A DNA stretch of 64,000 nt, taken from Microbacterium murale. Its GTDB lineage: Bacteria > Actinomycetota > Actinomycetes > Actinomycetales > Microbacteriaceae. A model generated the notes under the pieces. That model ran no database searches, was not told where the DNA came from, and saw only the letters and a list, made by a program, of their open reading frames with translations. This document shows positions 9,066 through 18,931 of this stretch, piece after piece. How positions within the stretch are numbered: position 1 is the stretch's first letter; every line of letters begins with the position of its first letter. Location of the stretch: positions 1,116,001 through 1,180,000 of the forward strand of contig NZ_BMCM01000001.1 in NCBI RefSeq assembly GCF_014635185.1, read 5' to 3'. The position numbers were made by a program, and so were the translations under genes.

Positions 9066-9208
9066 CACGTGCCTCCCTGTGTCTGGCGTCATTGCTGACT
9101 GGTGATTGAATCTTAGTGGTGTCGACGCTGATCATGGCCGCTTCGATTATTTGTCGCTGCACCACTTCTCTCGCAGTTCCAGTTGCGGTAACGCGATCGA
9201 CGTTGTAG

Positions 9209-9247
9209 AAATATATCACTAGCGTTATATCGGCTCACAAATATATC
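9209..9247. promoter_or_regulatory. AT-rich direct repeats in divergent promoter region
   Basis: AAATATATC occurs twice, starting 30 bases apart, in an unusually AT-rich patch between the GntR-family gene and enolase-superfamily gene 3. A related GTTATAT lies between the two. This is a candidate operator and promoter region for the divergent pair; the repeats are seen directly, the binding role is inferred. Confidence 0.45.
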
Positions 9248-9313
9248 TAGCCGCCAGTATTCGACGAAGACGTTGCGCTTCGTAACAACGACGTTCACGA
9301 CAGGAGAGTCCTC

Positions 9314-10456
9314 ATGACGGGCACCCGCATTCGCGACATCCGATTCTTCCGAGCCACCTCAGCCACATCGCGGCCGATCTCGGACGCTACGCACGACATC
9401 TCTGAGATCGCCTTCTACGTGATGGAGCTCGAGACCGTGGCCGGCGTCATCGGCCAGGGCTATCTCCTCGCTTTCCATTACTCCCCGCAGGCGATCTGCG
9501 GCGCCTTGCACGACCTTCGCCGCTTCATCCTCGATCGCGAGTACGACGTGCATCAGACGCGCGACGTCCAGAACGACTATGAGCGGGAGTCAGAGTACTT
9601 CGGCATCAGTGGCTTGCAGCGATGGGCTCTGGCCATTGCCAACGTCGCGATGTGGGACGCCTGGGCGCGACATCTCGGCCAGCCGATCTGGAAGGTGCTC
9701 GGCTCACACTCTCGCAAGGTGCCCGTCTATGGAAGCGGTGGATGGCTGTCCTACAGCGATGACGAATTGATCGATGAAGTCCTGGACTACAAGGGACGCG
9801 GATTCACCGCCGTCAAGATCAAGGTCGGCTCGCCCGAGATCGAGCGCGACGTAGAACGACTGCGCAGGGTGCGCGAAGCGGTCGGCAGTGGGCTCAAGAT
9901 CATGATGGATGCCAACCAGGGGATGGACGTGCCGAGCGCGATCGCGCTGATCCACCGTGCCGCTGACCTCGACATCCATTGGTTCGAAGAGCCCATTCCA
10001 AGAGACGATTTCGACGGCTACGCCGCGATTCACTCGAAGACACGCATTTCCCTGGCAATGGGAGAGCGCGAGTACGACACCGTCGCCCTGCGCGAACTCC
10101 TGCGGCGGGGCGCCATAGACCTTTGGCAGCCCGACATCATCCGCCTCGGCGGTGTCGACGCATGGCGAGATTCAGCCGCGCTCGCCGCAGCGCACCGCAT
10201 CCCGGTGTTGCCGCACTATTACAAGGACTACGACGTGCCTTTGCTGGCGACGGTCTCGAACGGATTCGGCGCGGAGTCATTCGACTGGATAGACGCGATC
10301 ATCGATGAGCCGATGCCGATCGAGGGTGGCTTTGCCACTCCGCGGACGGGCGACGGCTGGGGATTCCGCTTTCTGTCTGAATTCCTGCACGAGGTCGTTG
10401 AGATCCCGGTTGTCAGCGACGGTATCGGAGTCAGCGCGATCGGAACGTCGGCATGA
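9314..10456 (+). CDS. Enolase-superfamily (mandelate racemase/MLE) protein 3
   Basis: Third enolase-superfamily enzyme, 380 residues, preceded by AGGAGA 6 bases from the ATG. It carries the classical second-strand motif K168-I-K170. Metal ligands are D199 (MMDAN), E225/E226 (FEEPI) and E251 (GERE). The His-Asp pair is H301 (LPHYY) and D274 (WQPDII). This set fits the mandelate-racemase-like sugar-acid dehydratases. It heads a plus-strand operon with SDR, alcohol dehydrogenase, TRAP importer and aldolase genes, so it is likely the dehydratase for the TRAP-imported acid. Exact substrate unknown. Confidence 0.9.
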   Translation: MTGTRIRDIRFFRATSATSRPISDATHDISEIAFYVMELETVAGVIGQGYLLAFHYSPQAICGALHDLRRFILDREYDVHQTRDVQNDYERESEYFGISGLQRWALAIANVAMWDAWARHLGQPIWKVLGSHSRKVPVYGSGGWLSYSDDELIDEVLDYKGRGFTAVKIKVGSPEIERDVERLRRVREAVGSGLKIMMDANQGMDVPSAIALIHRAADLDIHWFEEPIPRDDFDGYAAIHSKTRISLAMGEREYDTVALRELLRRGAIDLWQPDIIRLGGVDAWRDSAALAAAHRIPVLPHYYKDYDVPLLATVSNGFGAESFDWIDAIIDEPMPIEGGFATPRTGDGWGFRFLSEFLHEVVEIPVVSDGIGVSAIGTSA

Positions 10457-11220
10457 GCTCTGCGCACGCGATCTCGACGCGTCTGACCTCTCTCGAGGGA
10501 CGCGTCGGTATCGTCACCGGTCAATCGAGTGGCCTGGGAACGGCGATCGCCGGGGTGCTCGCCGACGCTGGGGCGAAGGTATATGCCTTCAATCGCACGG
10601 TTCGCGAAGAGGCGGATCATGCCGGCGTCACCCAGTGGTCTGTGGATGTGACGGACGAGCAGGCCGTGACAGAGGCCGTGCGTCGCCTGGGAGAGTCCGA
10701 GGGAATCGACTTTCTCGTGAACAACGCGGGCGCGACAGTCAAGAGACGTGCCGAGGAGCTGGCGACGGCGCAGTGGCGCGACGTGCAGGACGTGAACATC
10801 GACGCGCTCTTCACTCTCGCGCGCGAGACATTTCCCTATCTCTCGAAGTCAGAACACGTGGGGCGCATCGTGAGCATCGCGTCGATGGCCGCGCACCTCG
10901 GGTTTCCCGAAGTGACCCCGTACTGCGCTTCCAAAGCCGCTGTGCTCGGACTCACACGTGGTCTCGCCATCGAATGGGCCCAGGACAATGTGCTGGTCAA
11001 CTCCATCTCTCCCGGCTGGTTCCCCAGCGAGATGAACCGCAGTGTGCTCGAGGCTGACCCGGAACGCGAGCGACGTATCCTTGCGCGGATTCCGCTCGGT
11101 CGCTACGGCGATCCGCAGAGCATCGCCGATATGGCCCTCTTCCTTCTGAGTGATGCGGGCCGTTACATCACCGCCCAGGACTTCGCGGTCGACGGCGGCG
11201 CACTCGGTAAGGGGTTCTGA
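10453..11220 (+). CDS. Short-chain dehydrogenase/reductase
   Basis: Classical SDR oxidoreductase, 255 residues. The nucleotide-binding motif is TGQSSGLG near residues 21-28, NNAG marks the central strand, and the catalytic pair is Y157 and K161 (PYCASKAA). The C-terminal 'QDFAVDGG' is typical. It overlaps the preceding dehydratase gene by 4 bases and lies 2 bases before the zinc dehydrogenase. By context it should reduce or oxidise a keto group of the sugar acid or its 2-keto-3-deoxy product; 2-keto-3-deoxy-L-fuconate-type dehydrogenases are close relatives by layout. Confidence 0.87.
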   Translation: MSSAHAISTRLTSLEGRVGIVTGQSSGLGTAIAGVLADAGAKVYAFNRTVREEADHAGVTQWSVDVTDEQAVTEAVRRLGESEGIDFLVNNAGATVKRRAEELATAQWRDVQDVNIDALFTLARETFPYLSKSEHVGRIVSIASMAAHLGFPEVTPYCASKAAVLGLTRGLAIEWAQDNVLVNSISPGWFPSEMNRSVLEADPERERRILARIPLGRYGDPQSIADMALFLLSDAGRYITAQDFAVDGGALGKGF

Positions 11221-11222
11221 GC

Positions 11223-12263
11223 ATGGTGGAGAATGCGCGCACCATCACAGGCATCGTGCTCACCGAGCCAGGAGTCGTACAGCTTGTCGATGCTGTCGCT
11301 CCTGTCCCGGCAGCGGGTGAGGCTCTGCTGCGGATGCGCTTCGGTGGCGTCTGCGGGAGCGACCTTGCGTCGTATCGTGGAATCTCTGCGTACGTCAGCT
11401 ATCCGCGCACGCTTGGTCACGAGTTCTCTGCCGAGGTGGTGGAGGTAGGGCCGAACGATCACGGCATCGCGCCCGGGATGCTCGTCACGGCGCTTCCCTA
11501 TTTCAACTGCGGCGTCTGCTATCCATGTCGGCGCGGACGCATCAACGCCTGTACCGAGAACCAGACGATGGGTGTGCAGCGCGAAGGAGCATTCAGCGAG
11601 CTGTTCACCATGCCGATCGATCGGATCTACGACGGATCGGGCATCGATCCTCGGGCCCTCGCTCTCATCGAGCCCTTCAGTATCAGCTATCACGGTGTCG
11701 GACGCATCCCGCTGGGCGCAGAGGATCGAGTCCTCGTCTTCGGCGCGGGAGCGATCGGAATACTCGCCGCCGTGTCCGCGAAGAGCCGCGGCGCGCAGGT
11801 GTACGTGACTGATATCTCCGCGGTGAAGGTGGAAGCGGCGGTGCGAGACTTCGGGCTCGACGGCGGTTTCGTAAACGACTCTTCTGAGTCGCTGCGCGCG
11901 AACATCGAACGGATCACCGGTGGTGACGGATTCGATGCGACCGTAGAGGCAGTCGGGCTGCCCGCAGCGTTCCTCGCCTGCGTCGAGGCCGCGTCCAGCG
12001 GCGGGCACGTCGTCGTCATCGGCGTTTCCAAGTCGTCTGCGGACTTCAATGCGACCGAGCTGCAGCGCAAGGAACTCACCGTCGTGGGCTCTCGCGCCGC
12101 CACGCGCAGTGACTTCGATGCCACGATGGCGCTCGTCCGAGACGGCCATGTAGATCTCGGCCCGCTGATCACGCGCGAGTTCAGCGCGGAGGCAATGCCC
12201 CAGGCGCTCGAAAATCTCGACCGCAACTCGGGCGAGATAACAAAGCTTCTCATCCGATTCTGA
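11223..12263 (+). CDS. Zinc-dependent alcohol dehydrogenase (MDR family)
   Basis: Medium-chain dehydrogenase of 346 residues, resembling L-idonate, sorbitol or galactonate dehydrogenases. Catalytic zinc ligands are the Cys in GGVCGSD and the pair in GHEFSAE. A structural zinc site is the four-cysteine cluster in CGVCYPCRRGRINAC. The cofactor loop reads VFGAGAIGI. It has a good ribosome site (AAGGGG). It lies between the SDR and the TRAP transporter genes, so it probably oxidises a sugar or uronate intermediate at a secondary hydroxyl. Confidence 0.9.
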   Translation: MVENARTITGIVLTEPGVVQLVDAVAPVPAAGEALLRMRFGGVCGSDLASYRGISAYVSYPRTLGHEFSAEVVEVGPNDHGIAPGMLVTALPYFNCGVCYPCRRGRINACTENQTMGVQREGAFSELFTMPIDRIYDGSGIDPRALALIEPFSISYHGVGRIPLGAEDRVLVFGAGAIGILAAVSAKSRGAQVYVTDISAVKVEAAVRDFGLDGGFVNDSSESLRANIERITGGDGFDATVEAVGLPAAFLACVEAASSGGHVVVIGVSKSSADFNATELQRKELTVVGSRAATRSDFDATMALVRDGHVDLGPLITREFSAEAMPQALENLDRNSGEITKLLIRF

Positions 12264-12310
12264 CACCGGGCCAGCTGGCCAACACACTGAGTAGAGAGAC
12301 GGGGAAACCC

Positions 12311-13342
12311 ATGAAGATGAAGACCAGAGCGATGATGCTCACATCATCTGCAGCGATCGCGGCAGTGGCACTCACCGCATGTTCGGGCTCGTCCGCGCCG
12401 TCGACCGCCGAGGGACAGCCGGTGACGATCCAGGTCGGTTTCGAGAACACGGCCGACGAGCCGATCGGCCAGGCGGTGCAGCACTGGGCAGAGCTGCTGG
12501 AGGAGCAGAGCGACGGCGACATAACGCTGGAGCTGTTCCCGAGCAGCGCGTTGGGTTCCAAGAGCGAACTGATCGATCAGATGGTGCTCGGTGAGAACAT
12601 CATCACCATCGCCGATGGAGCGTTCTATGCCGATTACGGGGTTCCGGACATGGGCATCATGTATGGCCCGTTCTTCTTCGACACCTGGGACGACGTCTGG
12701 ACTCTGCTTGACAGCGACTGGTACGCCGAGCAGTCGGGCTTGTTGGACGAGAAGGGCCTTACACTCCTCGCATCGAACTGGGTCTATGGCGAGCGTCACC
12801 TTATGACGAATTCGCCCGTGATCGCCCCTGGCGACCTCCGTGGGCAGAAGATCCGTCTCGCCAACGCCAAGATCTATATCGAAGGGTTCGCGGCCCTGGG
12901 CGCGACGCCGGTCGGCATGGATTTGAGCGATGTGTATAGCTCGCTGCAGAGCGGTGTTATCGACGGCGTCGAGAATCCCTTGTCGACGCTGTACGGCGGG
13001 AGCTTCCAGGAGGTCTCTAAGAACGTTCTCCTCACCGGCCATATCAAGAACTTCACGACGTGGGTGGCGGGCTCGACCTTCATGGACACGTTGACCGATG
13101 AGCAGCAGCAACTGCTCTACGACACTGCCGAAGAAGCGGGCCTCTACAACAACGAGCTTCAGGAGAAGGCGGACGTCGAGTATCGCCAGTTGCTGGACGA
13201 CGCGGGCGTCGCGATCACCGAGCTCACCGACGAACAGCGCGCTGAGTGGGCCGATGCGGGAAAATCGTTCTATGAGATGGGCGACACCTTCGGGTGGTCC
13301 GATGACCTCTACGACGTGACCCGTGAGGCTATGGGCAAGTAG
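12311..13342 (+). CDS. TRAP transporter solute-binding lipoprotein (DctP family)
   Basis: Periplasm-equivalent binding protein of a tripartite ATP-independent importer, 343 residues. The lipobox LTACSG places the acylated cysteine at residue 24. The family-typical conserved Arg lies in 'RGQKIRLANAK', and 'SLQSGVIDGVENPL' matches the segment that contacts the carboxylate of the ligand. TRAP importers mostly carry carboxylates such as uronates, aldonates and C4-diacids. The Q and M membrane genes follow directly. Confidence 0.92.
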   Translation: MKMKTRAMMLTSSAAIAAVALTACSGSSAPSTAEGQPVTIQVGFENTADEPIGQAVQHWAELLEEQSDGDITLELFPSSALGSKSELIDQMVLGENIITIADGAFYADYGVPDMGIMYGPFFFDTWDDVWTLLDSDWYAEQSGLLDEKGLTLLASNWVYGERHLMTNSPVIAPGDLRGQKIRLANAKIYIEGFAALGATPVGMDLSDVYSSLQSGVIDGVENPLSTLYGGSFQEVSKNVLLTGHIKNFTTWVAGSTFMDTLTDEQQQLLYDTAEEAGLYNNELQEKADVEYRQLLDDAGVAITELTDEQRAEWADAGKSFYEMGDTFGWSDDLYDVTREAMGK

Positions 13343-13384
13343 CTCCCCACCAGTCGAACCGCTTCCATCAGAAAGCAGGTGAGC

Positions 13385-13894
13385 ATGCGAAGGGCTCTCA
13401 AGACACTCGACATCGTCGAAGTAGTCGTCCTTATCGCCGTTCTCGTCTTCCTCGTCGCGTGCACTTTCTCCGGAGTCGTGCTGCGATACGTCTTCAACAA
13501 CCCGTTCACCTGGATGGAGGAGGTTCAGCTGGCCAGCATGGTGTGGCTCGCATTCCTCGGCGGCTCGCTCGCGTTCCGCAGCCACGGGCACGTCGCCGTC
13601 GAGATCGTGATCGATTCACTGCCGACTGCAGCGCAGAGGACTGCCCGGATAGTGATCGGTGTCATCGTCTACGCGATCCTCCTTTATCTGTTCTTCCGGT
13701 GCGTGGACTTCCTGCAGCTCTTCGTGATGACCGGCAGAGGAACTCCAGTGCTCGACATGCCGTACACGATCGTCTATGGCATTGCGCCAGTCGCAGTCGT
13801 GCTCATGATCATCAGCTACACGGCGACCGCGTTCTGGCCCGCTCTCGTCGAAGTTTTCGGCCGTCGGAACGGAAAGAAGGAGGCAGGCGCATGA
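13385..13894 (+). CDS. TRAP transporter small permease (DctQ family)
   Basis: Small membrane subunit, 169 residues with four hydrophobic helices. The segment 'NPFTWMEEVQLASMVWLAFLG' region is characteristic of DctQ proteins. ATG 13385 is preceded by AGGTGA at a suitable distance; an upstream GTG at 13379 is less likely. The stop overlaps the start of the large permease by 4 bases, as is usual for this pair. Confidence 0.9.
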   Translation: MRRALKTLDIVEVVVLIAVLVFLVACTFSGVVLRYVFNNPFTWMEEVQLASMVWLAFLGGSLAFRSHGHVAVEIVIDSLPTAAQRTARIVIGVIVYAILLYLFFRCVDFLQLFVMTGRGTPVLDMPYTIVYGIAPVAVVLMIISYTATAFWPALVEVFGRRNGKKEAGA

Positions 13895-15177
13895 CCATTG
13901 CCGTCATCGCGATGCTGTGCGTGCTATTCGTGCTGCTTTTCGCCAAAGTGCCAGTCTTCCTCGCCGTGTTCGGTGCGGCTGCTGTGTATTTCCTTCTGAC
14001 GCCGGGGCTCAACGCGGCGATCTTCGCGCAGCAGGCGATCACCGGCACCGAGAGCATTCCGCTGCTCGCGATTCCGTTCTTCGTCGCCGCGGGTGTGCTG
14101 ATGAACAACGCAGGCGTCACCCAACGGATCATGAACCTCGCCATCGTGCTGACAGGACGGCTGCGGGGCGGGCTCGCACAGGTGAACGTCGTCCTTTCGC
14201 TCATGATGGGCGGCCTCTCAGGGTCAGCGCTCGCAGATGCTGCGATGCAGTCGAAGATTCTCGTTCCGGCAATGGTGAAGCAGGGGATCTCTCGAACATT
14301 CTCGTCGGTGCTCACTGCGGCATCCAGCATCATCACGCCGCTCATCCCGCCCGGGATCGGTCTCATCATCTACGGCAGCATCGCGCATGTCTCGATCGGC
14401 AAGCTGTTCGTCGCCGGTATCGTGCCTGGCGCGCTCCTCGCCGTCATCATGATGTTTCTGGTTAGTCGGATCTCCAAACGGCGGGGTTACGAGCCGCTGC
14501 GCACGAACCGGCCGAAGGCGAGGGAGATTGCCGGCCCGCTTCGTCACGCGGTGTTGCCACTGTGCCTGCCGGTGATAATCATCGGTGGCATCCGATTTGG
14601 GATCTTCACGACCACGGAGGCTGGAGCTGTCGCAGTCGTCTACGTGGTGCTGCTCGGGCTCTTCTATCGGAAGTTGAAGGCGCGCGATCTTCTCGGAGGC
14701 CTCAAAGAGACGATCGTCACCACGGCATCCATCCTGTTGATCATCGCCGCAGCTGCTACCTTCTCCTGGATCTTGACCCGTGAGATGATCCCGCAGCAAT
14801 TCAGCCAACTCATCGTCGGGTCGATTCACAACGAGTGGTTGTTTCTTCTCGCTGTCGGCGCATTTCTTCTGATCGTGGGAATGTTCATTGAGGGCAACGC
14901 GACGATGATCGTGCTGGTGCCGTTATTTGCGCCCATCGCGGCCACATTCGGGCTCGACCCTATTCACTTCGCGATGGTCTTCATCTTCGCCAACACTGTC
15001 GGCGCATTCACGCCGCCCGTGGGAACGCTGATGTTCGTCGTGAACAGCATCACGAAAACCAAGACGGCGGACTTCATTCGTGAGGCCGTACCGTTCTACG
15101 CACTGTTCGGCGGATTCCTGCTACTGCTGATGTTCGTGCCGTTGCTGTCGACCGGCCTGGTAAACCTCCTCTACTGA
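13891..15177 (+). CDS. TRAP transporter large permease (DctM family)
   Basis: Sodium-coupled transport subunit of the TRAP importer, 428 residues with about 11-12 hydrophobic segments. '[15 protein letters not shown]' and '[11 protein letters not shown]' are hallmark DctM sequences. The real start is the ATG overlapping the DctQ stop; a longer in-frame reading back to 13459 lies antisense-like over DctQ and is not real. Together with the binding protein and DctQ this makes a complete importer. Confidence 0.93.
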   Translation: MTIAVIAMLCVLFVLLFAKVPVFLAVFGAAAVYFLLTPGLNAAIFAQQAITGTESIPLLAIPFFVAAGVLMNNAGVTQRIMNLAIVLTGRLRGGLAQVNVVLSLMMGGLSGSALADAAMQSKILVPAMVKQGISRTFSSVLTAASSIITPLIPPGIGLIIYGSIAHVSIGKLFVAGIVPGALLAVIMMFLVSRISKRRGYEPLRTNRPKAREIAGPLRHAVLPLCLPVIIIGGIRFGIFTTTEAGAVAVVYVVLLGLFYRKLKARDLLGGLKETIVTTASILLIIAAAATFSWILTREMIPQQFSQLIVGSIHNEWLFLLAVGAFLLIVGMFIEGNATMIVLVPLFAPIAATFGLDPIHFAMVFIFANTVGAFTPPVGTLMFVVNSITKTKTADFIREAVPFYALFGGFLLLLMFVPLLSTGLVNLLY

Positions 15178-15200
15178 TCCCGCTACGAAAGGTGTGCTCG

Positions 15201-15866
15201 ATGACTGGATGGTCCTCCGATGCGGAAATGTTCGCGCTCATGCGCGAACGGCTGTATACGCCGGTTGTCGGTGACATTCTCGACGAACTGGGTTTCACGC
15301 ATCAGTTCCTCCCGCCGGCGATCCGGGCAATGACGCCGGATATGAAGCTAGCGGGCCGCGCAATGACGGTCCTGATGATCGACGTGTTCGGTCCGCAGCG
15401 CACACCGTTCGGCAGGCTCACCGAGGCGTTGGACCAGCTCGAGACCGACGAGATTTACATCGCGGCAGGAGGCACCGGGCGCTGCGCGTATTGGGGTGAG
15501 TTGCTCACTGCGACCGCACGGTCCCGCGGAGCGACCGGTGCCGTAGTCAGTGGGTGGCATCGCGACACACCGCAGGTGCTCGAGCAGGGCTTCCCGGTAT
15601 TCAGCCGGGGCGCTTGGGCGCAGGACTCATCCGTGCGGACCCAGGTCGTGGACTTCCGCTGCCCGATCGAGATCGGGCAGGCGTCCGTTCACTCGGGCGA
15701 CATCGTCTTCGGTGATGTCGATGGGGTGGTGATCATCCCCCAGGCCGTGCACGTCGACGTCATCGCTCGGGCGATGGAGAAGGCGCGTACCGAGAAGGTG
15801 GTCCGTTCGGCGGTCGAGTCGGGGATGAGTGCGACGGAGGCCTTCGCGACCTACGGTGTGTTGTAA
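15201..15866 (+). CDS. RraA-like protein / HMG-type class II aldolase
   Basis: Member of the RraA / 4-hydroxy-4-methyl-2-oxoglutarate aldolase family, 221 residues. The ATG has GAAAGG about 8 bases upstream; GTG 15192 is an alternative. The catalytic Arg-Asp pair is visible in 'GWHRDTPQV', preceded by a glycine-rich GGTG loop and '[15 protein letters not shown]'. '[11 protein letters not shown]' is the family's C-terminal signature. In aldolase members the enzyme splits a 2-keto-4-hydroxy acid to pyruvate. As the last gene of the TRAP operon it may cleave the keto-deoxy sugar acid. The usual DG before the Arg is SG here. Confidence 0.82.
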   Translation: MTGWSSDAEMFALMRERLYTPVVGDILDELGFTHQFLPPAIRAMTPDMKLAGRAMTVLMIDVFGPQRTPFGRLTEALDQLETDEIYIAAGGTGRCAYWGELLTATARSRGATGAVVSGWHRDTPQVLEQGFPVFSRGAWAQDSSVRTQVVDFRCPIEIGQASVHSGDIVFGDVDGVVIIPQAVHVDVIARAMEKARTEKVVRSAVESGMSATEAFATYGVL

Positions 15867-15871
15867 TTCCC

Positions 15872-17509
15872 CTACCCCACGTCCCCGAACTCGACCGCCC
15901 CACCCACAACGGTCGCCGTAACCTCCTGCTCCGCGATCCGCTCCGCGGGGATCGAATAAAGATCGTCGCTCAGCGCGATGAAGTCCGCCAACATCCCGAC
16001 CTTCAAGGTCCCCTTCGAGAGTTCCTGACCGACCGCATACGCCGAGCCATACGTGTACGCCCGCACCGCCTCGTCGACACTGATCCGCTCGCGCTCACCC
16101 AGCACAGCGCCGGAACTCGTCTGCCGCAGCACCATGTCTCGCAGCGACACCAGCGGGTTCGCATCCGAGATGGGGGAGTCAGTCGATCCGTTGAGCACGA
16201 TCCCGGCATCCGCCAGCGACTTCACCCGATAGATGTCGTTGCGACGATCCTCCGACACGGCGGCGGCCATGCCGTCGCCGAAGTCCGAGAGGAACACGCC
16301 CTGCGGCACCGGAATCACCCCGAGACGAGCAGCGCGCGCGACGTCGGCGTCGCTCGCCAGCGCGAAGTGCTCGATGCGGTGGCGCACGTCGGGCCGCGGC
16401 GCGATGCGCTGCGCCTCCTCCACGGCATCCAGCACATGAGTGATGGCGCGGTCGCCGATCGCGTGAGTCGCGACCGTCCAGCCCGCGCGATGCGCGCCGA
16501 CGATGTAATCGCGTAGTTGGGAAGGCTCGTGCAGCAGCACGCCGAAGTTGTCGGCTTCGCCGTGGAAGCACGCGTGCATCGCTGCCGATCGCCCGATGAA
16601 TGAACCGTCAGCGACGATCTTCACGGGCCCGACGCGCAGCATGTCGTCGCCGAGACCGGTACGGATGCCGAGGTCCAGCCCCAGCACGTCTTTGTCGGGC
16701 AGATCCTCGAATGGGTGCAAGACGGTGATGTACGGCATCAGGGTCGTCCGCACCCGCAGCATCCGCTGCTCGACCGCCGTCTGATACGCGTGGTAATCGA
16801 GCGGGCTGTTGCCAACCACCCGGATCTCGCCGATGCCGGGCTCGGTGACCGAGGTGAGTCCGTAGTTGAGCGCCTGATCGCTGGCGAGCCCGAGATTGCG
16901 CTGCACCTCGTCAAGCCCGACGGGACGCACCAGGGCGTTGATCGGACCCATCGCCGACTCCTGCAGCAGACCCTGCGGTCGTCCGTCGGCATCGCGCGGG
17001 ATGCTGCCACCGGCGATGTCCGGATACCCCTCCCTGCGCGAGTAGCCGGCAAGCTCGAACGCACGGGTGTTGGCCACGAGCATGTGCCCGGAGACGTGCT
17101 CCAGAAGCACCGGCCGGCCACCCGCCACACGGTCCAGCGCCTCTGCCGTCGGATGATCCTCGAGGAAGTTCTGGTCGTATCCGGCGCCTCGCACCCAGGC
17201 ATCCGGTGCCAGGCCGTCCGCATACTCCCGCACCGCGTCGTACAACTCGGCCAGCGAGTTCACCGCGCCAGGACGCAGGTTCAGCGAGGCCAGCCGGAAT
17301 CCGGTCAGCGAGAGGTGATGATGCGCGTCGTGGAAACCGGGGAGCACCGGCTGCCCGCCGAGGTCGACGATACGGTCGGCATCGAGGCCGTGCAGGTCGT
17401 CATCGAAGCCGACGATGCGGCCGTTCAGCGTGCCAATGCTGTGCGCGAACGGCCTCTCCGGGTCGAGGGTGCGGATGCGGGCGTTGGTGAAGATCGTGTC
17501 GATGTGCAT
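15872..17509 (-). CDS. Amidohydrolase, YtcJ-like (amidohydrolase family 3)
   Basis: Metal-dependent hydrolase of 545 residues. The first-strand metal motif is GFHDAHHHL. Later ligands appear in 'THAIGDRAI' and 'RHRIEHFAL', and the C-terminal Asp in 'DSPISDANPL'. YtcJ-type enzymes act on N-formyl, N-acyl or related C-N bonds, but specificity varies widely. One base separates its start from the stop of the MHS transporter gene, so the two form an operon that may import and deacylate one substrate. A decayed partial copy lies at 6895-7249. Confidence 0.88.
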   Translation of the reverse strand: MHIDTIFTNARIRTLDPERPFAHSIGTLNGRIVGFDDDLHGLDADRIVDLGGQPVLPGFHDAHHHLSLTGFRLASLNLRPGAVNSLAELYDAVREYADGLAPDAWVRGAGYDQNFLEDHPTAEALDRVAGGRPVLLEHVSGHMLVANTRAFELAGYSRREGYPDIAGGSIPRDADGRPQGLLQESAMGPINALVRPVGLDEVQRNLGLASDQALNYGLTSVTEPGIGEIRVVGNSPLDYHAYQTAVEQRMLRVRTTLMPYITVLHPFEDLPDKDVLGLDLGIRTGLGDDMLRVGPVKIVADGSFIGRSAAMHACFHGEADNFGVLLHEPSQLRDYIVGAHRAGWTVATHAIGDRAITHVLDAVEEAQRIAPRPDVRHRIEHFALASDADVARAARLGVIPVPQGVFLSDFGDGMAAAVSEDRRNDIYRVKSLADAGIVLNGSTDSPISDANPLVSLRDMVLRQTSSGAVLGERERISVDEAVRAYTYGSAYAVGQELSKGTLKVGMLADFIALSDDLYSIPAERIAEQEVTATVVGGAVEFGDVG

Positions 17510-17510
17510 G

Positions 17511-18818
17511 TCAGACCGCAGTCTCCCGCTCCACCTGACGCACGATCTGACGCTGCAGACCCCAGACGCCGCCGATCGTGACGAGGATCATCACGGCGTA
17601 GAACACCGCGACCGCCCAGACGCTGCCACCGCTGGAGTTCAGGATCCACTGCGCGACCAGCGGCGTCGAACCGCCGAAGATCGTGGCGCACAGCTGATAG
17701 GCGAGCGAGACTCCCGAGTACCGGATGCGGGCGGGGAAGGCCGACGCGAGGAACGTCGCCAGTAGTGCGTAGTACGCGGTGCTGCCGAGGATCGTGGCGT
17801 AGAGCGTGACGGTGATCCACAGGGGAGACGCCGCCTGGATGGCCAGGAAGTACGGGACGGTCAGCAGCACGCTGAACACGAGCCCGGTGAGCATGACCCT
17901 GGCGATGCCGAAGCGCTCGGCGATCTTCGCGGCGATCGGCTGCCAGATGAACTGGAGCAACGCCATGCCCAGCAGGATGTTGAGCATCAGCTGACGATCA
18001 AGTCCCAGCGACCCGGTCGTCCAGGAAAGCAGGAACGTGTTCGAGAAGTAGGCGTTCGAGATGCCCATGACGGATGCCAGGACGCCGAGCCCGATGAAGA
18101 TCGGAGCCGTGCGGAGAGCGACGAGCACCGGCGCGCTCACGACTTCCTGCCTCTCCTTCGCCGCGACGAAGTCGGGTGACTCCTCGACCTTCAGGCGGAT
18201 GACGAGACCGACGACCACGAGGATCGCGGAGACCAGGAAGGGGATGCGCCAGCCCCACGAGAGGAACTGCTCATCGGGCAGCAGGCCTACGAGGAGGAAC
18301 ATCAGGGTGGCGAGGATGGATCCGGCAGGAGACCCCTGCTGCACCCACGCGCCGGCGAGGCCCTTCTTCTCTGGCCGGGCGTTCTCGGTGGACAGGAGCA
18401 CGGCCCCACCCCACTCGCCGCCGACCGCGAAGCCCTGCAGGCCGCGGAGCACGACGAGCAGGATCGGTGCCAGCATCCCGATCTGCGCGAACGTCGGCAG
18501 CAGACCGATCAGAGTCGTCGCGGCGCCCATCATGATCAGGGTGATGACGAGCACGTTCTTGCGGCCGAGCTTGTCGCCGAAGTGCCCGAAGACGAGGCCG
18601 CCGACGGGACGCATGAGGAAACCGACCCAGAAGGTCGCAAACGATGCCAGCAGCGCCGCCCCCGGAGCGACATCGGGGTAGAAGACGCGACCGAACACGA
18701 GCGCGGCGGCCGTGCCGAAGATGTAGAAGTCGTACCACTCGATCGCGGTGCCGACGAAGGCGCCGACCATGGATCGTCGTTGACGAGCCGGGGAGATCTC
18801 AGTGTGCGAAGTGGCCAT
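17511..18818 (-). CDS. MFS transporter, metabolite:H+ symporter (MHS) family
   Basis: Twelve-helix secondary transporter of 435 residues. 'IEWYDFYIFGTAAAL' in the first helix and 'GHFGDKLGRKNVL' in loop 2-3 are the signatures of the MHS group (ShiA, KgtP, ProP-like). 'RGLQGFAVGGEWGGA' in helix 4-5 confirms it. These carriers take up organic acids or osmolytes with protons. It is the first gene of a two-gene operon with the amidohydrolase and divergent from a LysR gene. Confidence 0.92.
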   Translation of the reverse strand: MATSHTEISPARQRRSMVGAFVGTAIEWYDFYIFGTAAALVFGRVFYPDVAPGAALLASFATFWVGFLMRPVGGLVFGHFGDKLGRKNVLVITLIMMGAATTLIGLLPTFAQIGMLAPILLVVLRGLQGFAVGGEWGGAVLLSTENARPEKKGLAGAWVQQGSPAGSILATLMFLLVGLLPDEQFLSWGWRIPFLVSAILVVVGLVIRLKVEESPDFVAAKERQEVVSAPVLVALRTAPIFIGLGVLASVMGISNAYFSNTFLLSWTTGSLGLDRQLMLNILLGMALLQFIWQPIAAKIAERFGIARVMLTGLVFSVLLTVPYFLAIQAASPLWITVTLYATILGSTAYYALLATFLASAFPARIRYSGVSLAYQLCATIFGGSTPLVAQWILNSSGGSVWAVAVFYAVMILVTIGGVWGLQRQIVRQVERETAV

Positions 18819-18931
18819 AGTCGGCCCTCTCTATCGGGGGAAGAGCTTTCGGGATCGGGTTCAGGCCATCTTGACGGCACTCCGTCATGCCCGTCCAATG
18901 AGAAAAGCGGGTATGGATATACGCTTTGTGC

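Noticed and set aside
12344-13591. 415-codon antisense frame across the TRAP binding-protein gene
   Set aside because: Antisense shadow typical of high-GC DNA; the plus strand encodes a complete DctP protein with signal peptide.
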